Part shown: one piece after another, positions 1-6,824 of the stretch
Layout: the number at the start of each line of letters is the position of its first letter
Numbering within the stretch: position 1 is the stretch's first letter
DNA from: an uncultured Thermomonas sp.
GTDB taxonomy: Bacteria; Pseudomonadota; Gammaproteobacteria; Xanthomonadales; Xanthomonadaceae
Assembly: GCA_946480065.1 (NCBI GenBank)
Contig: CAMLJA010000042.1
Location: 1-10,682, forward strand
Length of the DNA: 10,682 bases
Direction: 5' to 3'
Translations under genes and position numbers: made by a program
Notes under the pieces: model-generated
What the model was told of the DNA's origin: nothing
Seen by the model: the letters and a program-made list of their open reading frames with translations, nothing else
The model's database searches: none

Positions 1-555
1 GTCCACGGCTACGTGCTGATGACCAACCACGTGCACCTGCTGGTGGGCGCGGAGGCGGGCGGGGCGGTCTCGCGGATGATGCAGGCGTTGGGCCGCCGCT
101 ACGTGCGGCCCTTCAATGCGCGCTACGGCCGGACGGGGACGCTGTGGGAGGGGCGGTACAAGTCCTGCCTGGTGGACAGTGACCGCTACCTGCTGGCCTG
201 CCTGCGCTACATCGAACTGAATCCGCTGCGCGCCGCGATGGTGGCCGAGCCGTGGGCGTATCGCTGGTCCAGCGTACACGCACACCTGGGGCTTCGACCG
301 GATGCGCGCCTGACGCCGCATGCCGGGTACCTGGGGTTGGGGCGGAATGCCCGCGAACGGGCGTCGGCGTATCGATGCCTGTTGATGGAGGGACTGTCGG
401 ATGAGGTGCTTGCAGACATTCGATCGCACATGCGGCAGGAGCGCGCGTTGGGTTCGCCTGCGTTCCGGTCGATGGTGGCGAGGGCGCTGAATCGACCGGT
501 GGAGGTGCGGCCTCAAGGGCGGCCGCGCCGCGATTCAAACGCAAATGTTCTCTGA
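1..555 (+). CDS. REP-associated tyrosine transposase (RAYT, Y1/IS200-like), 5'-truncated by window edge
   Basis: The reading frame is open from base 1, so the N-terminus lies outside the window and 184 residues are visible. The HUH metal-binding motif is seen as His-Val-His within TNHVHLL (H10 and H12 of the fragment). The likely catalytic tyrosine is in RYIELNPLRAA (Tyr70, codon 208-210). The pattern WSSVHAHLG followed by LTPHAGYLGLG is typical of RAYT-group Y1 transposases. The C-terminal tail ends in a basic GRPRR segment, probably DNA-binding. RAYTs are usually single-copy, non-self-mobilising relatives of IS200 transposases that process REP palindromes as single strands; this is family knowledge. 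The stop codon lies inside a 19-bp inverted repeat whose partner is at 1550-1568. The fragment shows no internal stop, so the gene looks intact. Family assignment is firm; activity is unknown. Confidence 0.9.
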   Translation, partial: VHGYVLMTNHVHLLVGAEAGGAVSRMMQALGRRYVRPFNARYGRTGTLWEGRYKSCLVDSDRYLLACLRYIELNPLRAAMVAEPWAYRWSSVHAHLGLRPDARLTPHAGYLGLGRNARERASAYRCLLMEGLSDEVLADIRSHMRQERALGSPAFRSMVARALNRPVEVRPQGRPRRDSNANVL

Positions 556-561
556 CCCCTT
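517..561 (+). repeat. Left arm of RAYT-linked inverted repeat
   Basis: Bases 543-561 (AAATGTTCTCTGACCCCTT) are the exact reverse complement of 1550-1568. Similarity continues inward into the transposase coding sequence: bases 517-542 match the reverse complement of 1569-1593 at 19 of 26 aligned positions, with one gap. The arm therefore overlaps the last codons and the stop codon of the RAYT gene. It could be a RAYT recognition site, or the scar of a duplicated transposase 3' end. Confidence 0.8.
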
Positions 562-1072
562 TTGGAGGGAGCAGCTAAGATTCAACGCCCATCCCTGTCG
601 GGACATCCCCTTGCCCCATCCCGCCAACCCCTACGACGCCGCCACCCTGGCCCGCATCGACCGTGCGCTGGAGGAGCTGTTCGACGCGCTGGGGCCGCTG
701 GAGTCGCTGGAACCGCACCAGAAACGGCGGGTGTTCAAGATGGGGCCGGGCACCGAGGGTTTCTGCCGCGACGCGCTGATGCTGCTGGAGCAGAACCCGG
801 ACTTCGTCCCGCCGGCGCTGGAGGTGGCGCGGGCGCGGGCGCAGCTGGAGACGTTCGACCTGCTGCGGCCGCGGCTGCAGCAGCTGAGCCGCCTGCAGGC
901 GCTGGTGGCCGACACCATGACCGCGCTGGGGGTGGAGGTGGCCTCGGTGGCGCGCGACGGCTACAAGATCATGCGCCGCGGCGGCGGGGTGGCCGGGATG
1001 GAGCGTCTGCGCGCGCACCTGCAGGCCCGCTACCGCCGCACGCCGGTGCGCCCCCGCAAGCCGCGGATCTGA
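545..1072 (+). CDS. Conserved-looking soluble protein of unknown function
   Basis: A 175-residue soluble, mostly helical protein with no signal peptide or membrane segment. Visible features are NPYDAATLARIDRALEEL (about 28-45), a KMGPGTEGF stretch (65-73), NPDFVPPAL (84-92), a leucine-rich helical stretch (100-122), a DTMTALG segment (123-129) and a basic proline-rich tail (164-174). I associate the KMG, NP..VPP and DT pattern with a widespread small helical bacterial family of unknown function, but cannot name it. The start is doubtful. The ATG at 545 overlaps the RAYT stop and lies within the repeat arm, so the first five residues (MFSDP) are repeat-encoded. No Shine-Dalgarno sequence precedes it. 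No other in-frame ATG occurs before codon 66; a TTG at 611 is possible. Codon bias is that of a real gene, and a G/C-rich hairpin region follows the stop. Confidence 0.65.
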   Translation: MFSDPFWREQLRFNAHPCRDIPLPHPANPYDAATLARIDRALEELFDALGPLESLEPHQKRRVFKMGPGTEGFCRDALMLLEQNPDFVPPALEVARARAQLETFDLLRPRLQQLSRLQALVADTMTALGVEVASVARDGYKIMRRGGGVAGMERLRAHLQARYRRTPVRPRKPRI

Positions 1073-1103
1073 GAGCGCAAGGGGAGCGTCGGCTCGCCCG
1101 GGT

Positions 1104-1145
1104 GGGCGGTGCGGCCGCCCGGAAGCCCGGTGCGGCGGGCCTTTC
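1104..1145 (+). terminator. Possible GC-rich terminator hairpins
   Basis: Two adjacent hairpins follow the gene ending at 1072. One has a 6-bp stem (1104-1109 with 1115-1120). The other has a 5-bp stem (1125-1129 with 1136-1140) followed by CTTTC. The T-tract is short, so this is a weak call. Confidence 0.3.
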
Positions 1146-1153
1146 GCACCGCT

Positions 1154-1468
1154 CGCAAAGAAAAAGGCTTCGTGCGCTAGATGGAACGCTTCGAGATGCA
1201 CGGTGAACGGGCCGCGGACTACTCCCGGAACCCGGTGCGCGTCGCCGGAGCGGCCGTTCGCAAGCCGAAATTGCTAGCGCGCCTCTCTTTCTGCGTGCCA
1301 CGCAAGGAAAACTGCTTTGCGAGGGACGCTGCGGAGGCCTCCCGCCACGTCGGGAACGAAGCGCAGCGCGGTCGCGGCCCCGTTCGCAAGGAAATTTGCT
1401 TTGCGAGCGGAGCTTACGGCGAGGTGCGCTTCGCTTGGGGCTGCATTCGCAAAGCGATTTGCCTTGGG
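1154..1468 (+). repeat. Array of five degenerate palindromic units
   Basis: Five imperfect hairpin units start CGCAA and mostly end in TTGCG or a close variant: 1154-1176, 1259-1279, 1301-1321, 1385-1405 and 1448-1468. The 1385 copy pairs 8 of 10 positions plus one G-T wobble around its centre. Unit starts are 105, 42, 84 and 63 bases apart, all multiples of 21. The sequences between units are not obviously related. The last four units fall in one open frame (1181-1480, 99 codons) and read as variants of Arg-Lys-x-x-Cys-Phe-Ala-Arg. The first unit reads RKEKGFVR, then a stop at 1178-1180. The array may be a REP-like or SR-type family handled by the neighbouring transposase, or a decayed repetitive coding sequence. 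The rest of the gene-free stretch 1073-1709 shows nothing else I can support. Confidence 0.6.
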
Positions 1469-1531
1469 AGAGCGCCATGAGCCGCCGAGGGTGGCGACGC
1501 CAACGGGGAATACCCGGGTCAGCCAAAAAAG

Positions 1532-1557
1532 GAGCCAAGGGGTCGAGCCAAGGGGTC
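1532..1557. repeat. 13-bp perfect tandem duplication
   Basis: GAGCCAAGGGGTC occurs twice head to tail (1532-1544 and 1545-1557). The second copy runs into the right arm of the inverted repeat, so the outer edge of that arm has been partly duplicated. Confidence 0.85.
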
Positions 1558-1593
1558 AGAGAACATTTCCGTTGAATCACGCTGCGGCTACCC
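1550..1593 (-). repeat. Right arm of RAYT-linked inverted repeat; possible remnant of a RAYT 3' end
   Basis: Bases 1550-1568 are the exact reverse complement of 543-561, and 1569-1593 continue the match imperfectly. Read on the minus strand, the arm resembles the last codons of the RAYT gene (Asp-Ser-Asn-x-Asn-Val-Leu-stop) with one base missing. It is therefore either a decayed second transposase tail in the opposite orientation or a site shared by design. Confidence 0.7.
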
Positions 1594-1709
1594 CTTTTTG
1601 CTTCTTGGCATCCCGCTAACCCCCCATATGCGACGGTCAGGGCTCGGCGAGCGATGTCCAGCCAGCAAGCGGCGAATGGGCGTTGCCGCACCCGCTACGG
1701 AGCATGCAC

Positions 1710-1994
1710 ATGAGCCATTCCACCACAGACGCGTCCGGCGGCAGCGCCGCCAGGGCCTCGGGCGAGGCCAGGGGCAAGAAGGTCGGCCTGCACCAGCCGT
1801 CGAACGACAGGGAGATCGCGGACAAGCTGAAGAACGTGGATCTCGAGTCCCGCGGCGCGGCGGTCCATGACCACCTGCGTGACAAGCGCGGCAATGGCGC
1901 TGCCGGCTATGACGACTCGATCCGGCACGACGCCGACACGCACCGTTCGCAACCCGATTCCGTGAAAACGTCCGGCGAAGGGCGCCCAGCCTGA
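1710..1994 (+). CDS. Small hydrophilic hypothetical protein
   Basis: A 94-residue, strongly hydrophilic protein rich in Asp, Arg, Gly, Ser and His. It has no cysteine, signal peptide or membrane segment and is probably largely disordered. The start at 1710 is chosen because GGAG (1699-1702) lies 7 bases before it; the ATG at 1704 is too close to that site. The core from GKKVGLHQPSNDREIADKL (about 22-40) to the Asp/His-rich stretch (about 52-76) looks like one short ordered segment flanked by low-complexity ends. The family is not recognised. It is convergent with the DUF2254 gene, with 67 bases between them and no convincing terminator. Confidence 0.6.
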   Translation: MSHSTTDASGGSAARASGEARGKKVGLHQPSNDREIADKLKNVDLESRGAAVHDHLRDKRGNGAAGYDDSIRHDADTHRSQPDSVKTSGEGRPA

Positions 1995-2061
1995 GCAGCC
2001 GCCGGTCGCGGGGCGAAACGGGGACCTGATCCCGGTCTTGCCGGTTCGTGATCGCTAGCCG

Positions 2062-3366
2062 CTAGCTTGACGTCCCGTCGAGTTCGCGCAGCAAGGCATC
2101 GATGGAGCCATGCAGGCGCTCGCGGTCACGTGGGTCCTGGAGTTCACGCTGCACGGTGTCCTGCAGCCGTTCGGCCTGCAGGCGGAGCGCCGCCCGCCGT
2201 GCGGGCGCGCCCACCCTCGCATGCAGGGCGGCGAGTGACCACCGCAGTCGCTCCAGCACCGCCACGTTGTCGCGTCCCGAATGGCGAATCTGGTCGAACG
2301 CCTCGTCCAGCAGGCCCCCGAACCGCGGGTGGCGTGCCTGGACCCAGGTCACCCCCTCGCAGTCGCAGCCCTCGAACCGAAGGTCCCGGCACGCCAGGTG
2401 CGCCAGGATCGCGGTGAGCGTGTCGACGCACATGATCGCGGTGGTGGTGTCGTTGACGCCCGGCGACAGCGCCTTCAGCGCCACGTCGGCGAGCTGGCGG
2501 ATGCCGAAGCCGATGTCCTGCTCCAGCGTGCGCTGCGGCCCGAACGTCCAGCAGTCGGACGCCTCGTCCCCGAGGCCCGCGGGCGGTGCCGGGGATGACG
2601 AAAGCAGGCGATCGCCGACCAGGACGTAGTCCCCGATGCGGCCTGGCACGTCGAGCCGGACACCGTGCTTGCGGGCGATGGTCCGCAGGCGCGGATAGTC
2701 GACGAACTGGAGGTAGCCCGTCGCATCGGCGCGCCGGGCCTCGTGCCAATCCGTGGATCCGGTGACGTCGCCCGACTCCTCGTCCGCGGCGGCTGGCCCT
2801 GGGAACAGCCGGTCGATCGCTTCGCCTGTCTCGCGTCGCACGGCCTCCAGGATCTGCGAGGCCTGGATGGATTGCGCGATGTGGTGGATGAAGAACACCA
2901 GCACGCCGATGCCGCCGAAGGCGAGCAGCAGGCCGAGGAACACGGCCACCGAAGGGACGAACGCAGCGTCCCCGTTGTCGTAGATCGAACGGAGGACGAC
3001 CAGGCAGTAGGCGAAAATCCCCAGGAACACGCCCAGCACCGCCTGGTTGGTGCGGTCGCGCATGAAGTTCCGCAGCACCCGCGAGCTGTACTGGCTGGAC
3101 GCCAGCGACAGCGCGACCAGCGTGATCGAGAACACCGTGCCGGCGACCGTGATCATCGAGCCGGCCACTGCGGTGAGCAGGCTGCGCGAGGCGGCCGGGC
3201 CGGCACCGAACATGCGCGGCCACGCCTCCAGCGCGCCCGCGGTGACGAAGCGGGCGTCCGCTTCGACCGTGATGAAGGCCAGCAGCGTGGCCCCGGCGAT
3301 GATTGCACCTGGCAGGAACCAGAAGCTGGAACTCAGGCGGTACCAGTGGCGCGCGAGCGACGTCAT
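2062..3366 (-). CDS. DUF2254 family predicted inner-membrane protein
   Basis: The product is 434 residues, a normal length for DUF2254. Four membrane segments sit in the N-terminal half (about 15-34, 63-89, 108-126 and 137-161). A soluble C-terminal half follows, carrying the family signature RTLEQDIGFGIRQLADVALK, then ALSPGVNDTTTA (residues 279-310). The function of the family is not established. The start at 3366 (MTSLARHWYRLSSSFWFLPG) places the conserved SSFWF stretch directly before the first membrane helix, as usual for the family. The same frame is open upstream to 3561, but those 65 codons have non-membrane composition unlike the family. No strong ribosome-binding site is visible. The gene follows the DUF1206 gene on the same strand after about 300 bases, so it probably has its own promoter. 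Confidence 0.88.
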   Translation of the reverse strand: MTSLARHWYRLSSSFWFLPGAIIAGATLLAFITVEADARFVTAGALEAWPRMFGAGPAASRSLLTAVAGSMITVAGTVFSITLVALSLASSQYSSRVLRNFMRDRTNQAVLGVFLGIFAYCLVVLRSIYDNGDAAFVPSVAVFLGLLLAFGGIGVLVFFIHHIAQSIQASQILEAVRRETGEAIDRLFPGPAAADEESGDVTGSTDWHEARRADATGYLQFVDYPRLRTIARKHGVRLDVPGRIGDYVLVGDRLLSSSPAPPAGLGDEASDCWTFGPQRTLEQDIGFGIRQLADVALKALSPGVNDTTTAIMCVDTLTAILAHLACRDLRFEGCDCEGVTWVQARHPRFGGLLDEAFDQIRHSGRDNVAVLERLRWSLAALHARVGAPARRAALRLQAERLQDTVQRELQDPRDRERLHGSIDALLRELDGTSS

Positions 3367-3669
3367 TTGGCGCTCAATCCACCAACAATCCCCAGGCGAC
3401 GGCGGGAGCAGGGAGGTCGATCGACAGGATGCGGGCAGGGGGCGCCGTGCTCCGCGCGTTGGGTCCTGGACACGGTGATGGGGGCCATGCGGCAATCCTT
3501 GCAAGGCGGCGATGAACAAGTGGCGCCGCTGGGTACCTGCACCATTAGTGCGCTCTTCCACCGATCGTGTAAGTGAGCCTGCCCATTTTTGATCGGCGTC
3601 GGGAACGTCGGCATTGACCCTGCCTTACGAAGTCGTGCGTGCACGCATCTGGCGCTGTGCCCTTGCGCC
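3367..3669. other. 303-base gap between two minus-strand genes
   Basis: No gene is supported here. A 12-bp perfect palindrome (TGCGTGCACGCA) lies at 3636-3647, just past the DUF1206 stop. CGTCGG occurs twice nearby (3598-3603 and 3607-3612). The palindrome lacks a T-tract on either strand, so it is not called a terminator. No convincing -35/-10 pair for the DUF2254 gene was found. Confidence 0.5.
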
Positions 3670-4485
3670 TCAGTCGGGCCGATCGATCCTGCGGAACAGG
3701 GCTTTGCCGACCTGGTGCAGGCCGTAGGCGGCCAGTCCCAGGCCCACCCCTGCAAGCAGCGGGGCGTTGTCCAACATGCGCAGGACTTCCCCGGTATCCG
3801 CCGCTTCCTGGGCCCGATAGTGCATCCCCGCGCGCAGGACGAACCAGCCGATGGGCAGGAGCACCACGCCGCGTGCCGCCGTTCCTATCCTGCCGACCGT
3901 GCGCAAACCGCTGGAGGTCCTGGCATCGGGTGCGTGGACGCGCCGGTTCACGTCGCCCCTGGCCGCCTTGTAGAGCTGCTGGAGCCCATAGGCCATGATG
4001 CCGACGCCGACCGCCATCACCAGGTACATCCCGAACGGCTGCTGCAGCAGCGTGGCCACCAGGGTCTCCTGGCTGTCGCCCTGGCCCGTGCCGTCGCCGC
4101 GAGACAGCTGCCAGGCGGTGACGGCAAGGGAGCCGTAAACGAGCGCGCTCAACGCATAGAACGCACGCATCGCGCCGCGCCTGGTCCCGCCCTCCGGGTG
4201 CTCGGGATCGAGTGCCGCCTGCACCAGCCGCCAGAGCACGTGCGCCGCCAGCCCCAGGGCGATGGCCGCCAGCAGCATGCGTCCGCCGCTGCCATCGGCC
4301 AGCGTGGCCAAGGCCTCGGTTGGCCCGCCCGCGTGCTCGCCGCCGCCCGCCCGCGAGGCGCGCATCGCGATGACGCCCACCAGCAGGTAGACCACGCCCT
4401 TGGCGGCGTACCCCACCCGGGCGAGCGGCGGGACCCACCCGGCAACGGATCGGACTCCCTCGGTGACTTCCGGAATGCGTGACAT
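3670..4485 (-). CDS. DUF1206 family membrane protein with three tandem repeats
   Basis: The product is 271 residues with about six membrane helices arranged as three DUF1206 repeats, near 21-90, 105-175 and 194-266. Each repeat opens with a pattern like LARVGYAAKGVVYLLVG or IGTAARGVVLLPIGW. Each closes with a pattern like LGLAAHVLWRLVQA, GIMAYGLQQLYKA or LGLAAYGLHQVGKAL. This three-repeat layout is the usual one for the family, whose role is unknown. The start at 4485 is set by a good AGGAG site about 7 bases upstream on the minus strand; an in-frame start six codons earlier would remove that spacing. It is divergent from the monooxygenase gene, with 155 bases between the two starts. Confidence 0.88.
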   Translation of the reverse strand: MSRIPEVTEGVRSVAGWVPPLARVGYAAKGVVYLLVGVIAMRASRAGGGEHAGGPTEALATLADGSGGRMLLAAIALGLAAHVLWRLVQAALDPEHPEGGTRRGAMRAFYALSALVYGSLAVTAWQLSRGDGTGQGDSQETLVATLLQQPFGMYLVMAVGVGIMAYGLQQLYKAARGDVNRRVHAPDARTSSGLRTVGRIGTAARGVVLLPIGWFVLRAGMHYRAQEAADTGEVLRMLDNAPLLAGVGLGLAAYGLHQVGKALFRRIDRPD

Positions 4486-4628
4486 GACGTCTCCTGCGAC
4501 CAACCGTCTTATGCCAACGCGCCCGTGCCGGGGGAGTGAACGGGCGTCCCGCCGGACCGAGGTGCGCGCCCCGATCGCAAACGCAGGCGCTCGCGGCGCC
4601 CCTCACGAAGCGCTGCCCTCGCAGTGCC

Positions 4629-4634
4629 TAGAAT
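4629..4634 (+). promoter_or_regulatory. Possible -10 element for a leaderless transcript
   Basis: TAGAAT lies 6 bases before the ATG at 4641. If used as a -10 box, transcription would begin at or next to the start codon. No good -35 box is seen at the usual distance and no Shine-Dalgarno sequence precedes the ATG, so the call is weak. Confidence 0.35.
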
Positions 4635-4640
4635 CGCGGG

Positions 4641-5636
4641 ATGCTCCCACTCTCCATCCTCGATCTCGCCCCCGTCGCCGAGGGCAGCGCGCCCGCCGAC
4701 ACCTTCGCGCACATGCTGGACCTGGCGCGGCTGGGCGAAGCGCTGGGCTACCGCCGCTACTGGCTGGCCGAGCACCACAACATGCCGGGCATCGCCAGTG
4801 CGGCCACCGCGGTGCTGATCGCGCACGTGGCCGCCGCCACGCGCACCATCCGCGTCGGCGCGGGCGGGGTGATGCTGCCCAACCACGCGCCGCTGCAGGT
4901 GGCCGAGCAGTTCGGCACGCTGGGCACCCTGCATCCGGGGCGCATCGACCTGGGGCTGGGCCGCGCGCCGGGCACGGACCAGGCCGCCACCCGCGCGCTG
5001 CGGCGCTACTACGCCGCGGCCGACGAATTCCCGGCCGACGTGGTCGAGCTGCTGTCGTATTTCGAACCAGTGCGGCCCGGCCAGGCCGTGCAGGCGGTGC
5101 CCGGTCCCGGGGTGGAACTGCAGGTCTGGATCCTGGGGTCGAGCCTGTTCGGGGCGCAGCTGGCCGCCCGGCTGGGCCTGCCGTATGCCTTCGCCTCGCA
5201 TTTCGCGCCCGCGCTGCTGGAGCAGGCGGTGGCGACGTACCGCGCCGCCTTCCGGCCGTCTCCGCGGCTGGCGCAGCCGCACGTGATGCTGGCGCTCAAC
5301 GCGGTGGTGGCGGACACCGATGCGGACGCCGCGCGCCTGTTCACCACCCAGCAGCAGGCGTTCGCGAACCTGCGCAGCGGGCGGCCGGGCCTGGTGCCCC
5401 CGCCGCTGGCGTCCGCCGAGGCGCTGCGGTCGCGCTACGCCCCGCAGGTGCTGGCCGGCGTGGACGAGGCGCTGTCGTGCGCGGCGGTGGGGTCGGTGGC
5501 CACGGTGCGCGCGCGGTTGGCCGAATTCGTGGCCCGCCACCGCCCGGACGAGCTGATCCTGACCGCGAACATCCACGACCCCGCCGCGCGCCTGCGCTCG
5601 TTCGAGCTGGCGATGGAGGCGGCGCGCGGGATGTAG
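4641..5636 (+). CDS. yhbW: LLM-class flavin-dependent monooxygenase, YhbW-like
   Basis: The product is 331 residues, close to the roughly 335 of E. coli YhbW, and resembles it along its length. It is a single-domain bacterial-luciferase-like TIM barrel without signal peptide, so cytoplasmic. Subfamily motifs are LLM-type [11 protein letters not shown] (37-47), [10 protein letters not shown] (73-82), [16 protein letters not shown] (98-113) and, further on, [11 protein letters not shown]. These enzymes use reduced flavin, normally FMNH2 supplied by a separate reductase, and O2 to oxidise a substrate that is unknown for this subgroup. No flavin reductase gene is in the window. The start fits the YhbW N-terminus ([12 protein letters not shown]). 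The gene stands alone, divergent from DUF1206. The symbol is given by similarity only. Confidence 0.92.
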   Translation: MLPLSILDLAPVAEGSAPADTFAHMLDLARLGEALGYRRYWLAEHHNMPGIASAATAVLIAHVAAATRTIRVGAGGVMLPNHAPLQVAEQFGTLGTLHPGRIDLGLGRAPGTDQAATRALRRYYAAADEFPADVVELLSYFEPVRPGQAVQAVPGPGVELQVWILGSSLFGAQLAARLGLPYAFASHFAPALLEQAVATYRAAFRPSPRLAQPHVMLALNAVVADTDADAARLFTTQQQAFANLRSGRPGLVPPPLASAEALRSRYAPQVLAGVDEALSCAAVGSVATVRARLAEFVARHRPDELILTANIHDPAARLRSFELAMEAARGM

Positions 5637-5965
5637 GCAGGCGTCAGGGCGGGATCGCCACCTTCCCTGCAGTGCCTGCCGCGCGCGCCGCGGCGGTTGC
5701 CGCACCGGCCGCACGCCCGTGAACCGATCGACAACCATGGTCCGCGCCCCCGTTCGTTCTTGCCGCGCTCTTTACGCACCACGGCATAGGATGGCTGTTG
5801 CGGCGGCATGACGCGCCGCATTCGCATCGCTGCGCACGTCGAGGCCCTTTGCTTCCTGCGCAGCGCGCCAAGGCGCAGCGCCAGCCTGATCTGGCGCCCG
5901 GCTGATTGATCCAGCCGCTTCCGAGGGCCACGCGCCGGCCTTCGCCAAATCCAAGGAGACCCCCC
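5637..5965 (+). other. Gap and 5' leader upstream of the BON-domain gene
   Basis: No gene is supported in these 329 bases. A perfect 7-bp stem with a 6-base loop (5878-5884 paired with 5891-5897) lies about 70 bases before the BON gene start. It lacks a following T-tract. TTGCCG at 5760 and CATAGG at 5785 are promoter-like but spaced 19 bases apart, so no promoter is called. AAGGAG at 5953-5958 is the ribosome-binding site of the next gene. Confidence 0.45.
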
Positions 5966-6799
5966 ATGCGCACCTCGCTGCGACACCCCATGACCTCGCT
6001 TGCCGCCGCCGTCCTGCTCGCGCTGAGCGGGATCGGCAGCGCCTCCGCCGCCGACTGGGACGACATGACCCAGGAAGCGCGCGACGCCTATCGGCACGGC
6101 CAGATCTGGGCCACGTATGCCATCGACCCCGCCCTGGCCACGCGCGACATCGACGTGGATGTGGACGGCAACACCGTCACCCTCCGTGGCACGGTGGAAA
6201 CGCCGGTCGAGAAGCTCCTGGCAGGCTCCATCGCCCAGGCCGCGCAGGGCGTGACCAAGGTCGACAACCAGCTCAAGGTCGATCCGGAGATGGTGGTCAT
6301 GGTGACCACGGTCGTGCCCACGCGCGCCTATGCCCAGAAGGTGGCCGACGCCAGCGTGGCGGCGCGGGTGAATTCGCTGCTGCTGTGGAACCAGTACACC
6401 GATGGCCTGGACATCGCCGTGTCCGCGCACGACGGCGAGGTCACCCTGCGCGGCGTGGCCGATACGCCGGGCGCCAAGGAACGGGCCGGCGAGATCGCCG
6501 CCAACACGCGCGGCGTGACCTCGGTCGACAACCAGTTGCGCGTGGACGGCAGGATGCAGGCGTCCTCCGACGTGGACCACGATCCCGAGTGGATCGAGGA
6601 CAAGATCGAGACCAGCTACCTGTATTCGTACATCGTCAACAGCGCGGCCCTGGACGCCGAGGCCGACGACAAGGGCAACGTGACCATCAGCGGCCGTGTG
6701 CGCAGCCCGCTGGAAAAGGCCATGGCCATCGAACTGGCCCAGGGCGTGGCTGGCGTCAAGCAGGTCGACGCCAGCGACATCACGGTGGCGTCCAGCTGA
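5966..6799 (+). CDS. Exported protein with three BON domains
   Basis: The product is 277 residues. A signal peptide is clear: basic RTSLRH, a hydrophobic core (about 10-22) and a likely SPI cleavage after ASA at residue 28, so the mature protein should be periplasmic. Three BON repeats follow at about 38-107, 125-195 and 207-275. The first two share VTLRG, then VDNQL(K/R)VD near their ends; the third has NVTISGRV and ends VKQVDASDI. BON domains are thought to bind phospholipid or peptidoglycan-proximal surfaces, and relatives such as OsmY and DolP act in envelope or osmotic stress. This protein has one domain more than those two-domain relatives. AAGGAG lies 7 bases before the ATG and fixes the start. 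The gene appears monocistronic. Confidence 0.9.
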   Translation: MRTSLRHPMTSLAAAVLLALSGIGSASAADWDDMTQEARDAYRHGQIWATYAIDPALATRDIDVDVDGNTVTLRGTVETPVEKLLAGSIAQAAQGVTKVDNQLKVDPEMVVMVTTVVPTRAYAQKVADASVAARVNSLLLWNQYTDGLDIAVSAHDGEVTLRGVADTPGAKERAGEIAANTRGVTSVDNQLRVDGRMQASSDVDHDPEWIEDKIETSYLYSYIVNSAALDAEADDKGNVTISGRVRSPLEKAMAIELAQGVAGVKQVDASDITVASS

Positions 6800-6804
6800 C
6801 GTTC

Positions 6805-6824
6805 CGCCCGCGAACGCTCGGGCG
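6805..6824 (+). terminator. Weak hairpin after the BON gene
   Basis: A 6-bp perfect stem (CGCCCG with CGGGCG, 8-base loop) starts 6 bases after the stop codon. There is no T-tract, so it may only mark or protect the transcript end. Confidence 0.3.

Noticed and set aside
562..1206. Plus-strand frame of 214 codons overlapping the 545-1072 gene
   Set aside because: Low-complexity Ala/Gly/Arg translation typical of the wrong frame in GC-rich coding DNA.
969..1691. Long open minus-strand frame of 240 codons across the repeat array
   Set aside because: Extremely Arg/Pro/Ser-rich composition. It overlaps a plus-strand gene with better codon bias and is explained by high GC and the palindromic repeats reading similarly on both strands.
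1995..2061. Possible terminator between the convergent genes
   Set aside because: Only 4-5-bp stems with bulges (for example around CGGGGACCTGATCCCG) and no proper T-tract. GCTAGC occurs twice near 2053-2066 but forms no useful hairpin.
2665..3576. Plus-strand open frame antisense to the DUF2254 gene
   Set aside because: Charged low-complexity translation. The minus strand encodes a recognisable family with membrane helices and signature motif.
4509..5738. 409-codon minus-strand frame antisense to the YhbW-like gene
   Set aside because: Arg/Gly/His-rich mirror of a clearly homologous plus-strand gene.
5760..5792. Promoter-like TTGCCG and CATAGG before the BON gene
   Set aside because: Spacing of 19 bases and poor -10 match give too little support.
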